Source of the DNA: Nymphaea colorata
Lineage: Eukaryota; Streptophyta; Magnoliopsida; Nymphaeales; Nymphaeaceae
DNA length: 35,528 nt
Reading direction: 5' to 3'
NCBI RefSeq assembly: GCF_008831285.2
Contig: NW_022205215.1
Coordinates: forward strand, 1 to 35,528
The notes under the pieces are model-generated. The model ran no database searches and was not told the DNA's origin. It saw nothing but the letters and a program-made list of their open reading frames with translations. Shown here piece by piece: positions 1-9,350 of the stretch. The position numbers and the translations under genes were made by a program. Each line of letters opens with the position of its first letter. Position 1 is the stretch's first letter.

Positions 1-573
1 TACATAAACAAGGAATGATCTAGAGAGCTTCGTAGAAAAACCAGCTTGTTGTATATGATGAGAAAACCGATCGAACCATGATCTAGAAGCTTGCTTCAGC
101 CCATATAAAGACTTGTGTAACTTACAAACCCATTTTGAGGATCATGAGTATTGTAGCCGGGAGGTTGCTCCATGTATACCTCTTCCTTAAGAATCCCATG
201 AAGAAAACCATTTTTGACATCAAACTGATAAAGAGGCCACCCATATGAGACTGCAAGAGAAATAAGCACATATATTGTGCCCATCTTGATAACCGGACTG
301 AATGTTTCATCATAATCTTCCCCATATTGCTGTGTGAAACCGCGTGCCACAAGACATGCTTATGTCGATCAATGCTACCATCTGGCTTATCAGTTTGTAG
401 ACCCATTTGGATCCCACAACATTCTTATCAGTTGGACAAGGGACAATCTGCCAAGTCTGACACTCATGCAAGGCTACCATTTCCTCATTTATAGCTTCAA
501 CCCAACATTTTCCCTTATTTGCATGGTGATAGGATTTTGGTTCGACCTTCTTGCTGACTTCTGTCATAAACAA
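1..573 (-). pseudogene. Copia A1 reverse transcriptase, N-terminal part, frameshifted
   Basis: The first frame (about 573 to 390) contains the conserved start of copia RT: W..A...E..AL....TW..VP.P..K..VGSKWVYK. A frameshift near 350-400 moves the reading to a second frame with [17 protein letters not shown] and the motif [12 protein letters not shown], which carries the first catalytic aspartate of RT (motif A). A second shift near 95-130 leads to a run resembling the K.LYGLKQ.SR.WF block. The YVDD motif and RNase H lie off the left edge. In an intact element this enzyme copies the RNA genome into DNA in cytoplasmic particles. Two shifts in under 600 bases make it a pseudogene. Confidence 0.85.
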
Positions 574-843
574 CTGAAAATCTAAAGAAAGTTGTTATAA
601 ACTAACCCACCGATCAATGGGATGTCGCACATGTTGGGACTGACGTGGGGCTGCAGTAGGAGCTGAGCGCCTAGAGTGTCTCATGGGGTTGTGAGGATGA
701 AGGCATGCTGTCCAAGGAATCGCTCACAAGTGTCTCAGGCTCATTAACATCTTGCTCCTCGTGCTCAATCAAACGATCAGCCCCTTGACTTAGGATTTCA
801 GCATGCAGCCAAGTATCATAAACCTCATTTTTATCCTTGAGTG
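574..843 (-). pseudogene. Copia A1 integrase-RT linker
   Basis: This is the weakly conserved spacer between integrase and RT. No long frame is open, as is usual for the linker in a decayed copy. Its identity rests on its position and on clear nucleotide similarity to 5562-5840, a second copy of the same element further right. Both share the stretch around the words catttttatccttgagtgtc and agtagccttgggatcttgta. Confidence 0.7.
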
Positions 844-2019
844 TCATGCAAGTAGCCTTGGGATCTTGTAACCTACTTTCATCAAAAACCTACCGTGAAA
901 TATGAACACGCCCAGTTTTAGGGTTGTAACATTATAACCCTTGTAGTTTTCTGCATACCCTATAAATCTGCACAAAATAGCACGATCTTGAAACTTGTTA
1001 CGTAAGGAAACATCAACATGCACATACCAAACACATCCAAAAACACGCAATTCCTCATAGCGTGGCTGCTCTTGATGTAATAAAAAGTATGGGGACTTGC
1101 CATCAAGCAAAGCCAATGGCAGTCAATTTATAACATGGACAGCCGAATGAAAAGCCTCAGTCCACAATGTCATGGGTAAGTCTGTGTCATGCATCATGTT
1201 GAGCGTGCTTTCAACAATATGTCTATGTTTTCGTTCAACAATTCCATTTTGTTTAGGAGTATGTGGGCATGAAATCTGTCTAGTGATTCCATTATCTAGT
1301 AGATACTCAGTAAATTCATTAGAAATAAATTCACCACCACCATCACATTGAAAATGCACAATATTACTGGAGTATTTATTTTGAACCAAGGCATGGAATT
1401 GAGTAAACAAATGGAAAACTTCAGATTTATGTTTGATGAAGTGTATCCAAGTATGTCGGGAATATGAATCTATAAAAAAGACATAGTACCTACTCCCAGA
1501 AGAAGAGGGAATTGGAGCAGGCCCCCAAACATCAGAATATATGGTGTCAAAAATCCTTGAAGCTCTTTTATTAATTGACTGAAAAGGAAGGGCATGGCTC
1601 TTACAAAGATGACAACTAGAGCACAAGCTGGACTCACTGACTGAACTCAGACTGGACTTATCTAAGAGCTCATCTGCAACAAAACTTTGAACAAAAGACT
1701 GACTACAATGAGCTAACCGACCATGCCAAATGGATGGCTTTTTATATTCTGCGACATTGACTTCATTATGACTTGAAGAACATGAATCTGGAGGGTGAGG
1801 TTTAGACAGCTTTGGAGCTTCTTCAAGGACATGCATATCTCCTTTGCGAGTGCCCTCAGCGGATGTCTTCTTGGTTTGAGCATCCTTGACATAAACAAAA
1901 GATTGTGTGAATTCAACAGAGGAGTGAGTATCATCAATAAGTTTGGACACTGTGATAATATTTTTCTTGACACTTGGAACAACAAGGACATTCTTTAATG
2001 GAATGGAAGAAGAACCCAT
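844..2019 (-). pseudogene. Copia A1 GAG-pre-integrase and integrase, one in-frame stop
   Basis: One long frame (2019-1123, 298 codons) begins in the protease C-terminal part. It has the GAG-pre-integrase zinc region (IWHGRLAH, then C..C.LCKSHALPF) and the integrase core, where all three catalytic acids are visible: D in TIYSDVWGP, D in HFQCDGGGEF and E in NGIVERKHRH. A TGA follows VIN at about 1120, where this family normally has an arginine, so a CGA to TGA change is likely. The same frame then resumes (1116-844) with LDGKSPYFLL and the VFGC.WYVHV block of the integrase C-terminal region. Apart from that stop the integrase is well preserved, suggesting a fairly recent copy. Confidence 0.9.
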
Positions 2020-2099
2020 GGATATTTGTGCATTTCCAATGTGCGATATTGTGTGATGGGAACCATCTCCCGTGACTACTGAGCCTTGATCTAAATAAG

Positions 2100-2432
2100 G
2101 GAAACACTAGAGAGATTACCTGTGTCACCAGTAACGTGGGCTGCTGCTCCAGAGTCCACATACCACTTTCCTTGTTCATTTTGCTTCAAGTTAAGTTTGG
2201 ATAAGGCTGTCATTAGAAGTTGCTGCATGTCTGCTGAAACCTTTGAAGTTGGATTTGATCCAGATGTGGATGGAGCTGAGCCCGCTGCTGTCCTGTTCTC
2301 GTGCCTGACTTGACTATTCTTGTTTTGAGGATTGTGCCAACATTATGATTTTACATGCCCCTTCTTGTCTCAATAGAAGCATGTCGGGATTCTTCTAGAT
2401 GTGGCAGAGGTAGTATTCATGCTTGGCGGTGT
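2100..2432 (-). pseudogene. Copia A1 zinc knuckle and aspartic protease, broken
   Basis: Downstream of the gag frame the minus strand encodes a CX2CX4HX4C-type nucleocapsid knuckle. The second cysteine position reads TGA (CFY-stop-DKKGHVKS) and a second stop, TAA, sits before the final CW, probably from CAA. Further on, at about 2168-2124, is WYVDSGAAAHVTG, the catalytic D-S-G motif of the retroelement protease that cuts the Gag-Pol polyprotein (D codon 2154-2156). A stop and a shift near 2090-2105 separate it from the frame that continues into the integrase. Confidence 0.8.
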
Positions 2433-3245
2433 TCAGAGAATCCCTCTTCCCATGCCTGCCTGAGGAGTCCAAGAACAAGTGCGATTTCCTTGTAGTGCCT
2501 GAGTTTCTGTGATTAGTACATTGTGGCTATTGGAAGGAACCAGATTATGTCGTTGAACTCGACTAGCTTCATGTTGAAAAGGCTTGGCATTTAGATCTTC
2601 AAAAGATGAGAGAACAGGTAAGACTTCCAAGGCTGTGCAAAAAATATCAAATTCTATTCCCAGTCCACTCAAGGCTTGTTGGACTTTGTTCCTTTCGCTG
2701 ACGGGATGTCCAATTGCAGCAAGCTGACCACTAACACTCTTGATTTCATTCAAATACTCCAAAACTGTACGCGTCCCGCGCTTGATATCCTGAAATTGCC
2801 TTCTTAATTGTAGAAAACGTGCTTCCAAGACTTGAGAATATGTTGTGGCAAGGGTAGACCACAACTCTAGTGCAGTTAAATCATCATCAATACCTCCCAA
2901 TACCTCCTCTGACAAGGTAGAAGTGATATAAGCAACAAGAGACTGGTCGTGAGCTAGCCAAACTTCATATTCGGGATTGCTCTCAGGAAGAGTTTCATAT
3001 TCAAAACTGATTTCACTTCCAGCCGAGGCCCCAACACCTTTATCTCCCACGACTATCTTCTTTACTTCATGGTTAACATACTTTGGAGGTGCTAGAGTAG
3101 TCCCATCGATGTGCCCATACAGTCTATGGCTCTTAATAAATGGGACAATTTGATGTTTCCAAGTCAAACAATTACTATGGTTCAGTTTTTGAGAGATGAG
3201 TTGTGAGAGAAAACTAGAAGATAGAAGAGAGGGAGCCTGGTCCAT
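2433..3245 (-). CDS. Copia A1 Gag polyprotein (UBN2-type), open frame
   Basis: A 270-codon frame starts with ATG at 3245, about 240 bases inside the primer-binding site, a normal distance for a plant copia leader. Near the N terminus is the copia gag signature LNHSNCLTWKHQIVPFI..H.LYGHIDGT, followed by E...W...DQ.L..YI.STLSEEVL and LE.W..L...Y, RFLQLRRQFQDIKRG, and then L.....SVSGQLAAIGHPVSE. These match the UBN2/gag-polypeptide family, which forms the virus-like particle shell. The zinc knuckle expected at the C terminus lies just beyond the stop and is itself broken. No stop falls inside the capsid part, so this is the best-preserved protein of the element. Confidence 0.85.
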   Translation of the reverse strand: MDQAPSLLSSSFLSQLISQKLNHSNCLTWKHQIVPFIKSHRLYGHIDGTTLAPPKYVNHEVKKIVVGDKGVGASAGSEISFEYETLPESNPEYEVWLAHDQSLVAYITSTLSEEVLGGIDDDLTALELWSTLATTYSQVLEARFLQLRRQFQDIKRGTRTVLEYLNEIKSVSGQLAAIGHPVSERNKVQQALSGLGIEFDIFCTALEVLPVLSSFEDLNAKPFQHEASRVQRHNLVPSNSHNVLITETQALQGNRTCSWTPQAGMGRGIL

Positions 3246-3487
3246 GATTGAAATAGAGGATTAGAGCAGACGATTTGGGCAGAATTTTAAAGTTCACGAC
3301 AGAAAGTAGGGCAAATGAAGACAAACTGTGTGATTTAGGGCAAAAAACAGAATTTAGGGCAACAGAAATTAGGGCAAATCGTGGGACTAAAGGCAGAAAC
3401 AGAGTTTGGGGATAACCACGGCAGAAAATAAGATTTAGGGCAGAATACTCCAAGCTGAAATCACTCACCGGAGGATGATGTAACCTG

Positions 3488-3499
3488 GCTCTGATACCA
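3488..3499 (-). other. Primer-binding site of copia A1 (initiator tRNA-Met)
   Basis: The minus strand reads TGGTATCAGAGC, the standard plant copia primer-binding site complementary to the 3' end of initiator tRNA-Met. It starts directly after the terminal CA of the LTR, which fixes the LTR boundary. Confidence 0.95.
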
Positions 3500-3879
3500 T
3501 GTGAGAATCTTCACTAAAACACCATCGAATCACGTCTCTCTGTCAGAAAATAAGGAGGATGGAGAATAGAGAATAGAAGAAAGCAACGAAGGTAAGAGAA
3601 CCGTCGGCCAATGCAGCCACACGATACTTTATCTCTATTATTAAAACATAAACCTAATTAGGTTACAACAAAAAGTGGAATAAAACATGAAGTAATTACA
3701 AGAGATGCCACCACTTTGGCGCGAAGACATAAAAACAAAGTGGATCGGGTCTGAATAGGCCCGATCCCCTTACACCTATATGTACAGACTTAACACAAGA
3801 CATAAAAACAAAGTGGATCGGGTCTGAACAGACCCGATCCAGACCCGATCCCCTTACACTTATACGTACAGACTTAACA
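3500..3879 (-). repeat. 5' LTR of copia A1 (380 bp)
   Basis: Read on the minus strand the LTR starts TGTTAAGTCTGTACG at 3879 and ends TTCTCACA at 3500, with TG...CA ends and the primer-binding site immediately after. Part of it is duplicated in tandem: 3725-3797 and 3798-3879 are near-identical, and the second copy holds a further 11-bp doubling of agacccgatcc. The duplicated unit includes the outermost LTR end (cttaaca), so the element has an LTR tip repeated about 82 bp inside itself. The partner LTR is outside the window. Confidence 0.88.
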
Positions 3880-5190
3880 GCTGGTCTTGACTATTTTGAT
3901 ACCTTCAGTCAAGTTGTCAAGCATACTTCTATTCGCCTCGTACTCAGTATTGCTCTCAGTTATCATTGGCCCGTCAGGCAGGTGGACATCAACAATGCTT
4001 TTCTGCACGGGGACTTGTCTGAAGCTGTGTACATGACCCAACCTACAGGCTATGTCGACCTTCAATTTCCTGATTATGTTTGTCGACTTTGTAAGGCTAT
4101 TTATGGTCTCAAGCAAGCTCCTAGGGCGTGGTTTAACCAACTGAATATGTTCCTTCAGCAGATTGGGTTCATCGGCTCCAAGATTGACACGTCGTTGTTT
4201 GTTTATGATCGACACGGTACATTTACCTTCTTGTTTATGTCAATGACATCATCATCACAGGCAATTCCATCTCTTTGGTCGAAGGTCTTATCTCTAAGTT
4301 GGCGGCTCGCTTCCCTCTCAAAGATCTGGGTCCGTTGCACTATTTCTTGGGTATAGAAGTTCATCACACACCTCAGGGACTGTTTTTATCTCAACACAAG
4401 TATATGCTTGATCTTCTTATGCGTCATGACATGCTCAGAGCCAAGCCGGTATCCATTCCTATGACGGCCAACACTCGTCTCTCAGCTCATGATGGAATAC
4501 CTCTATCAGATCCTACGCCTTATCATCAAGCTGTTGGCGCACTTTAATATCTTACCATTACTCGGCTTGAACTCTCTTATGTTGAATAAAGTTTGTCAGT
4601 ATATGCATGCTCCTCGTGATACGCATTGGGCTACAGTCAAATGCATACTTCGCTATGTCAAATATACTGTTGGACATGGTCTTCTCCTTCCTCCGTCCAC
4701 TCACCTTCACTTAACTGCCTACACTGATGTTGATTGGGCCGGAAATACTGAGGATCGCAAATCTATTGTGGGATATGCAGTCTTTTTTGGTGACTCTCTT
4801 GTCCCTTGGTCTGCTAGGAAGCAAGCGACAGTTGCTCGGTCCAGCAGTGAGGCTGAATATCGAGCGCTCGCATCCACTGCAACGGAAGTTCTTTCCCTTA
4901 CATACATTCTTCAAGAACTGAACATTTCTTCTCAGCAAGTAACCACTATCTTTTGTGACAATGTCAGTGCTATATATCTCTCGGCAAATTCGGTCTTTCC
5001 TCGCCTCTCTAAGCATATCGAAATTGATGTTCATTTTATCCGTGATCACACCGCCAAGGGTCATTTGCAAGTTCGCTATATTTCCAATATGGATCAAATT
5101 GCCGACCTGTTTACTAAGCCACTCTCCACCATTCGTTTTGAATCACTTCGCAGCAAATTAAGCATTCGGTCTTCCATGCTTCATTTGAGG
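3880..5190 (+). pseudogene. Copia B reverse transcriptase and RNase H, frameshifted
   Basis: The RT part shows DYFDTFSQVVK, the motif-A block VRQVDINNAFLHGDL, YM.QP.GY and KAIYGLKQAPRAWF. Near 4232 one base seems lost, so the YVNDIIITG block (family YVDD; second D replaced by N or read as VND) is found in the next frame. That frame continues through FPLKDLGPLHYFLGIEV to YHQAVGAL. A TAA at about 4546 (probably from CAA) and a two-base loss near 4582 lead to the third frame. It carries RNase H with YTDVDWAG, SSSEAEYRAL, FCDNVSAI and HIEIDVHFIRD, so all four acidic positions are present. The frame then runs into the LTR and stops at 5400. RNase H removes the RNA template during reverse transcription. 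Confidence 0.9.
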
Positions 5191-5194
5191 GGGA
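5187..5194 (+). other. Polypurine tract of copia B
   Basis: The run gaggggga directly precedes the TG of the 3' LTR, where plus-strand DNA synthesis is primed in LTR elements. Its place after RNase H and next to TGTTAAGG supports the call. Confidence 0.85.
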
Positions 5195-5208
5195 TGTTAA
5201 GGATATGC

Positions 5209-5316
5209 CTATCACATGAGAAGATCAAGAAGATGTGGATAGATCTATCACTCGAGAAAATCAAGGAGATGTGGATATATCTATCACTCGAGAAAATCAA
5301 GGAGATACGGATCAAG
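5209..5316 (+). repeat. Three tandem 36-bp units in the U3 part of LTR B
   Basis: Units start at 5209, 5245 and 5281, each beginning ctatcac and containing gagaaaatcaaggagat (the first has diverged at a few bases). Because 36 is a multiple of three, the RNase H frame reads through as a repeated 12-residue pattern with I-K-E/K-M-W. The position upstream of the LTR TATA box is where LTR enhancers usually lie. Confidence 0.85.
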
Positions 5317-5413
5317 CCACTATCCAAGGAAGCAAGTGTTGGATGGATCAGCACAAGGGAAAATCAATCCCTACAAAATATGCAGATAAAAATCTTGTAA
5401 ACCATGAAATCTC

Positions 5414-5421
5414 TATAAATA
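5414..5421 (+). promoter_or_regulatory. TATA box in LTR B
   Basis: TATAAATA lies in the LTR downstream of the tandem units and about 140 bp before the LTR end, the expected place for the U3 promoter that drives element transcription. Confidence 0.6.
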
Positions 5422-5561
5422 GAACCTCTCAATCTCATGGTAATGGATGAGAGATTGAGAGAGGATTGATTTTCTACCGTGGACGTAGACTCTTCAAAGA
5501 GTCGAACCACGTTAATTATTTTTGCCCAAATTCCTCTTGTTTATATCTTATTCTTTTTACA

Positions 5562-5900
5562 GAGCTGATCGCCTAGAGTACACCAGCCATGAGAACCGAC
5601 TATGTCTAGGTGGATCATTGTGAGAAGATGAGGGCATGTTGTCCAAAGCACTACTGACAAGTGTCTTGGGCTCATTAACACCATGCTCTTTGTGCTCAGT
5701 CAAACGTTCTGCCCATTGTTTTAAGATTTCAGCATGTAGCCAAGTGTCATAAACCTCATTTTTATCCTTGAGTGTCATTCAAGTAGCCTTGGGATCTTGT
5801 AACCTGCTTTCATAAAAAACAACATGCCGTGAAACATGAACATGCCCAGTTTTAGGATTGTAGCATCTATAACCCAGTTTTAGGATTGTAGCATCTAACA
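5562..5900 (-). mobile_element. Fragment of a second A-family copia (A2), target of element B
   Basis: The first base after LTR B continues with sequence closely similar to 655-940 of element A1, in the same minus orientation: the integrase-RT linker and the start of the integrase C-terminal region. A 73-codon minus-strand stretch (5778-5557) corresponds to the linker. At 5845-5896 the unit beginning cccagttttaggattgtagc occurs twice in tandem, and similarity to A1 ends just after. The fragment shows that B inserted into an older A-family copy. Confidence 0.85.
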
Positions 5901-6224
5901 ACATGGATCAACCCAAGCGAAGCCTACAATTGAAAGCGGCTGACTCCAACCATTAAGGAGGACTGATAAGTATCACAATAGGCAACTCCTATTTATCAAG
6001 AATCATGCAGGAACGTGTGGACTTGTGTGGCAATTGCCCACACAGGCACACAAAAATTACTAGTTTACATTGTCGAAGCTCTGTAGCTATTTTGCTGATT
6101 AGCATGTGGCATCCCTCGGCCACTGATTTTCTGAAGGGCCTTCTGTCAGCAGCGAATATCTTGCTTTGCCACCGACAAGTTACTGTGTTTTGCGGTGACC
6201 CATTCAAACTGCGAACCAATGAGA
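5901..6224. other. Non-coding stretch, nothing recognised
   Basis: No frame here resembles a known protein. A 117-codon plus-strand frame at 6005-6358 and a minus-strand frame over it look like chance openings in moderately GC-rich DNA. The A2 fragment ends at the left side. Confidence 0.5.
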
Positions 6225-6360
6225 TTGGTCCTTTTCGAAGAACAAAACTGTTGAATCAATGGCTTCTCATTGTATTTGACAAGTCCTGGATTTCTCAAAA
6301 CTGGGCTCGATCCATCGATCGTCCAGTTGTTCTCTTTAGATGGCCGGACTCACCGTAAAA
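6225..6360 (+). repeat. Dispersed repeat, copy 1 (unclassified)
   Basis: The segment has the words aactgggctcgatccatcgat and gtccagttgt, followed by gatggccg. Related words in the same order occur at 11090-11290, and a partial match is at 8450-8590. No coding potential is seen. It may be part of an old non-autonomous transposon, but I see no clear ends. Confidence 0.45.
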
Positions 6361-7230
6361 CTTCTTCTTGATTGATATTTAATATTTATATGTTTTCTAT
6401 ATGGACAGATCCCCACCTGAACGTTTATGCATAATGCATAGGTTATATATGCGTCTTCTCAACTTTCCAAGATTGCTTTTTTTTCTATAATGATACAAAT
6501 ACAAATTATTTAGGTTTCACGGCCAGGGAGGCTAAGCCTGTAATTCTCAAGCACCTTGTTCAAATTCAGAGATTCGAAGAAAAGGTCAGCAGCGAATTCT
6601 TAGCTTTAATCCTGCTTGGAAGGTCTAGGGATGCGTTGGGGCAGGAATCACCCAATGAAGCATTGGAGGATAGCACCACAAGTAAACAAACTGGTGACTG
6701 TGTTTCCAAGTAAAAATGTGACCCATGGATGCAATGGAAATCTGACACAAGAATATTCCATGCATGTTTCTCTCTCATAGTCCACATCTTCCGTTAATCT
6801 TTCCACCATCCTTAAGAGCTGTTTCTGAATAAAAAAACAGATTAGGCTAAATCGAGAGAGAGAGAGAGGTGACAGTTACTCATGAAGAGACAGTGAGTGG
6901 CAAGCGTTCAGCTGAGTTCGGGTAGATTGAGTTGAGTGCTATGGGGCACCCAACGTACATACTCAAGAATAGGGGGACATTTTAGCAATTTTTTAAAAGG
7001 TATGTCTTTTATTGTATTTTTTTTGCTTCCACGTTTGTCTTCCTATTTCTTTTCATCGTAACCATACAAATGCAAGAAATTTTTTCACACATAACCAGGT
7101 TTGGAGTTCGGGTGGACAATGGCCAAACCGACATATTTCTATTAATGTAACAGTCATAATGAGAAGTAGAGTGTCCTGTCCAAGGAATGGTATTATAGAA
7201 AATATATTTTTTGAAAAAAGAAGAAGATTG

Positions 7231-7263
<33 letters not shown>

Positions 7264-7267
7264 GTTA
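6361..7267. other. Intergenic stretch with GA and TA/GA microsatellites
   Basis: No gene is recognised. A GA repeat lies at 6854-6869, and a compound TA then GA repeat at 7230-7263. The short frames on both strands show no family motif. Confidence 0.5.
7230..7263. repeat. Compound (TA)n(GA)n microsatellite
   Basis: About ten TA units pass directly into about seven GA units. Other compound dinucleotide arrays of this kind occur at 13504, 30099 and 32291. Confidence 0.95.
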
Positions 7268-7470
7268 TGAAAGAGTTAAAAAGTCTAAAATAGACATCAT
7301 TTCATTAAAAAAGTTCAGAAGTACCCCAAACCCCTTCTTTTTGCCCTGTATATAATGAAAAGGAAACATTTTAAAAGGGTGAAAAAGAGTTTAAGAAAAA
7401 GTTAAAAAGTCTAAAATCAACATTACTTCATTAGAAAATTGAAAATACCTAAAACCCCATCTTTTTTGGT
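7268..7470 (+). repeat. Degenerate tandem duplication, unit about 120 bp
   Basis: The words agttaaaaagtctaaaat, cattattt/cattactt-cattaraaa and a Y-rich accccttct/accccatct tail occur first at about 7273-7345 and again at about 7400-7468. Together they form two diverged direct copies separated by aaaggaaac-rich DNA. Nothing coding is seen. Confidence 0.6.
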
Positions 7471-8155
7471 ATGATAACTGCATACTTGTGAGTCCATAAG
7501 GATGTGCACGCACCTTGATCTCACATCCCGCTGTGACTCAAATGGATGGAAGAAAAGGGAGCGGTGATTAGGAGAATCTGCAGTTTGTCTACCATCATTG
7601 TCATGATGTAGATCCTATGTCACAATAAAAAATCTGGAATTAGATCTCGAATTGATGGACTAGCATTTGCTCATCCATCTATTGGAACAAGTTTTCTCAG
7701 AGATCTTAAACTTAATTTCTTGCTTAGGTGGGCATCTTAGATCCTTTTCATGAAGTATGTCGAGGGCTACATATCTATATGATCGAAGATATTGCATACC
7801 TAAGGTCTGATTTGAATAGGTGAAAAGTGAAAACTGGAAGGACCGCACCTTCTTACGTATGAAGTAACATCACAAAGGACCCATCTAGATATGCTTTCTA
7901 TATCAAAATTTTGTCCCTCTATATATATCATTCTAGCAGCCAACACATTATGAAAAACTGATTTTTTCATTATATATGGCCACCTTTGAAAGTCGATCAA
8001 ACAAACTGATGGTCGCTAACATCACCTCTAAGAACTGATTGCCTTCTAACCAACACTTCTCGCGCAAACCGGACTGTTGCATGCAACTGTCATATGAATA
8101 TTGGGCATTAGTGCACAAAACAAATGTTCAGTCGAAAGAATTAAAATATTTATGA
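7471..8155. other. Non-coding stretch, nothing recognised
   Basis: Only short unsupported frames are present on either strand. I see no tRNA, no retroelement motif and no clear repeat other than the element that starts at about 8156. Confidence 0.45.
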
Positions 8156-8320
8156 AGGTTTGTATAACAGCAGGAACACTTTGTGAGTGTTGCGTGAATT
8201 TGCCCTAAAAATTGGGTCTGATTCAAGAATTATTAATTATAGTGCTCCATGAATCTATCCCAATTTTTGAAAGGATTCATGACACAATCATAAAATGTTC
8301 ACTTAGCCAAACGAGTCCTG
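8156..8320. mobile_element. MITE-like inverted-repeat element, copy 1
   Basis: The left side reads cactttgtgagtgttgcgtgaa and the right side, reverse complemented, reads cgtttggctaagtgaacatt followed by cctttcaaaaattggg. These resemble each other and the element at 13211-13314 (tcgtttggcagttgatacac, ttgtgagtgtttcataaatc). The interior forms an imperfect hairpin of gattcatga / tcatgaatc type. Small size, no coding capacity and the GTTTGGC end motif suit a non-autonomous hAT-like MITE, but I cannot define exact ends or a target duplication. Confidence 0.45.
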
Positions 8321-8439
8321 CAGGCCTACCTGTTGAAGAAAATGCCGCTCTGTCAAGACCAGAAGTTCTTTTTTCTTTGCAAAACTGGAGGGATTGCCGA
8401 CATCATGCTTGGCCTGTCCTGACCGGTCAAACACTAACA

Positions 8440-8590
8440 CAGCAGCAGATCCAAAAAACTAAACTGGGTCCTTTGATGGTTCAGCCTTTGCTTGATTTTT
8501 AGATAAATATCTTTGTCCTGACAACCATTGCTTTATTTGATGTTTCTCATTTGCTTTCAAGGTGAGCATATTCCCAACCTCATGGCCCCC
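8440..8590 (+). repeat. Dispersed repeat, copy 2 (partial)
   Basis: It shares aaaaactaaactgggtcc and a downstream ttgatgtttctcatttgc then agcatattccc with the copy near 11090-11290 (aaaaaactaaactgtgg, actgggctgggtcc, ttgatgtttctcaagtgc, gtcatatgccc). No protein is encoded. Confidence 0.4.
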
Positions 8591-9195
8591 AGGTTCCTAC
8601 AAAATAACACAATTTATAAATGTCTATAGATGACCAATCACAAAGCCCCTCAACTCGACCTGACTCTCACCAGCCCCTCAACTCGACCAGTTACGCTATG
8701 TTCATCGAAGTAACCCTGTTTCTTTTTTACTCTGTAACTTTTTGACAAGCTACGCTATGCCCCTCAAGGTAAAGTCTTTTGTGTAACCTGTGCTGAGGCT
8801 TTGAAATTCTCTTAGATGGAACATGTTAAGAACAATATTCTGTTTTTAAAAACACAAAATATAAAAGCATCATATTCTTTTTTCAATAAAAGTAACATCG
8901 ATTCAATTAATGCCTTCTTTATAGCACAAAGTTTTAATCAATGAATTAAACATTAAGCAAGTACTATATGTTCTGAATTTTAGCCACATTCACATGATGC
9001 CATATTCGACAGTGATCCCAAAATCTGTTCCAAACATGTGTCAGGGATTCGAACATATGTCGCTAGCTACTACACTGTGCATGATAAAACAGCCATCATT
9101 GTATGTGGAGGGTTAGCACCGTTAGTTGCAAAGTTAAAAGACATTAATAAGTTAAGCAAAAAATATGACCGTCACATAAAACATTATGTAAAGCG
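8591..9195. other. Non-coding stretch with a short direct repeat
   Basis: The word gcccctcaactcgacc occurs twice, near 8644 and 8680. Otherwise this is AT-rich DNA with no gene I can support. Confidence 0.45.
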
Positions 9196-9350
9196 ACGGA
9201 AAATTCCATCGTAAAAGTTATAATAAAGTGTAGGCACATTCTGTGGCCATTATGCTAGCAACTAATGTCTTAAAAAACACAACTAATACACAATGGCCAG
9301 TTTCATCCGTAACAGTTTGGGCAACGGAACTTGTGGTGGTGGACCTTTAT
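9196..9350. repeat. Dispersed repeat shared with 33600-33757, copy 1
   Basis: The stretch with ggcacattctgtggccatta, acacaatggcc, atttcatccgtaa-like sequence and gggcaacggaacttgtggtgg matches 33624-33750 in order and orientation. The GCAACGG words and the nearby gcgacggaaaattcc recall subterminal repeats of plant CACTA/Mutator-type DNA transposons, but no terminal inverted repeat is evident. Confidence 0.5.

Larger units (their letters stand above)
1..3879 (-). mobile_element. Ty1/copia LTR retrotransposon A1, incomplete at left window edge
   Basis: On the minus strand, from high to low coordinates, this reads LTR, primer-binding site, gag, zinc knuckle, protease, integrase and the first half of reverse transcriptase. 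That order (integrase before RT) defines Ty1/copia. The element continues beyond position 1, so its second LTR and RNase H are outside the window. The coding part has several stops and frameshifts, so the copy is not autonomous as it stands. Its LTR ends exactly inside the RT reading frame of the plus-strand element B, which shows that A1 is the younger insertion. Confidence 0.93.
3880..5561 (+). mobile_element. Ty1/copia LTR retrotransposon B, right part, interrupted by A1
   Basis: The plus strand holds the RT from its middle onward, RNase H, a polypurine tract and a 3' LTR. The coding sequence starts abruptly at 3880, at the LTR edge of A1, in the middle of the RT block G.DY.DTFS. The left half of B must lie beyond the far end of A1, outside this window. 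B is itself flanked on its right by sequence of the A family (A2), so B had inserted into an older A copy. Confidence 0.92.
5195..5561 (+). repeat. 3' LTR of copia B (367 bp)
   Basis: It begins TGTTAAGGATATG after the polypurine tract and ends in TTTTTACA at 5561; beyond this point the sequence becomes that of element A2. It holds three tandem 36-bp units near its start and a TATA box about 220 bp in. The five bases after it, gagct, would be one half of the target duplication; the other half is outside the window. Confidence 0.85.

Noticed and set aside
6005-6358. 117-codon plus-strand frame
   Set aside because: No motif; it overlaps an unclassified dispersed repeat, and an equally plausible frame exists on the other strand.
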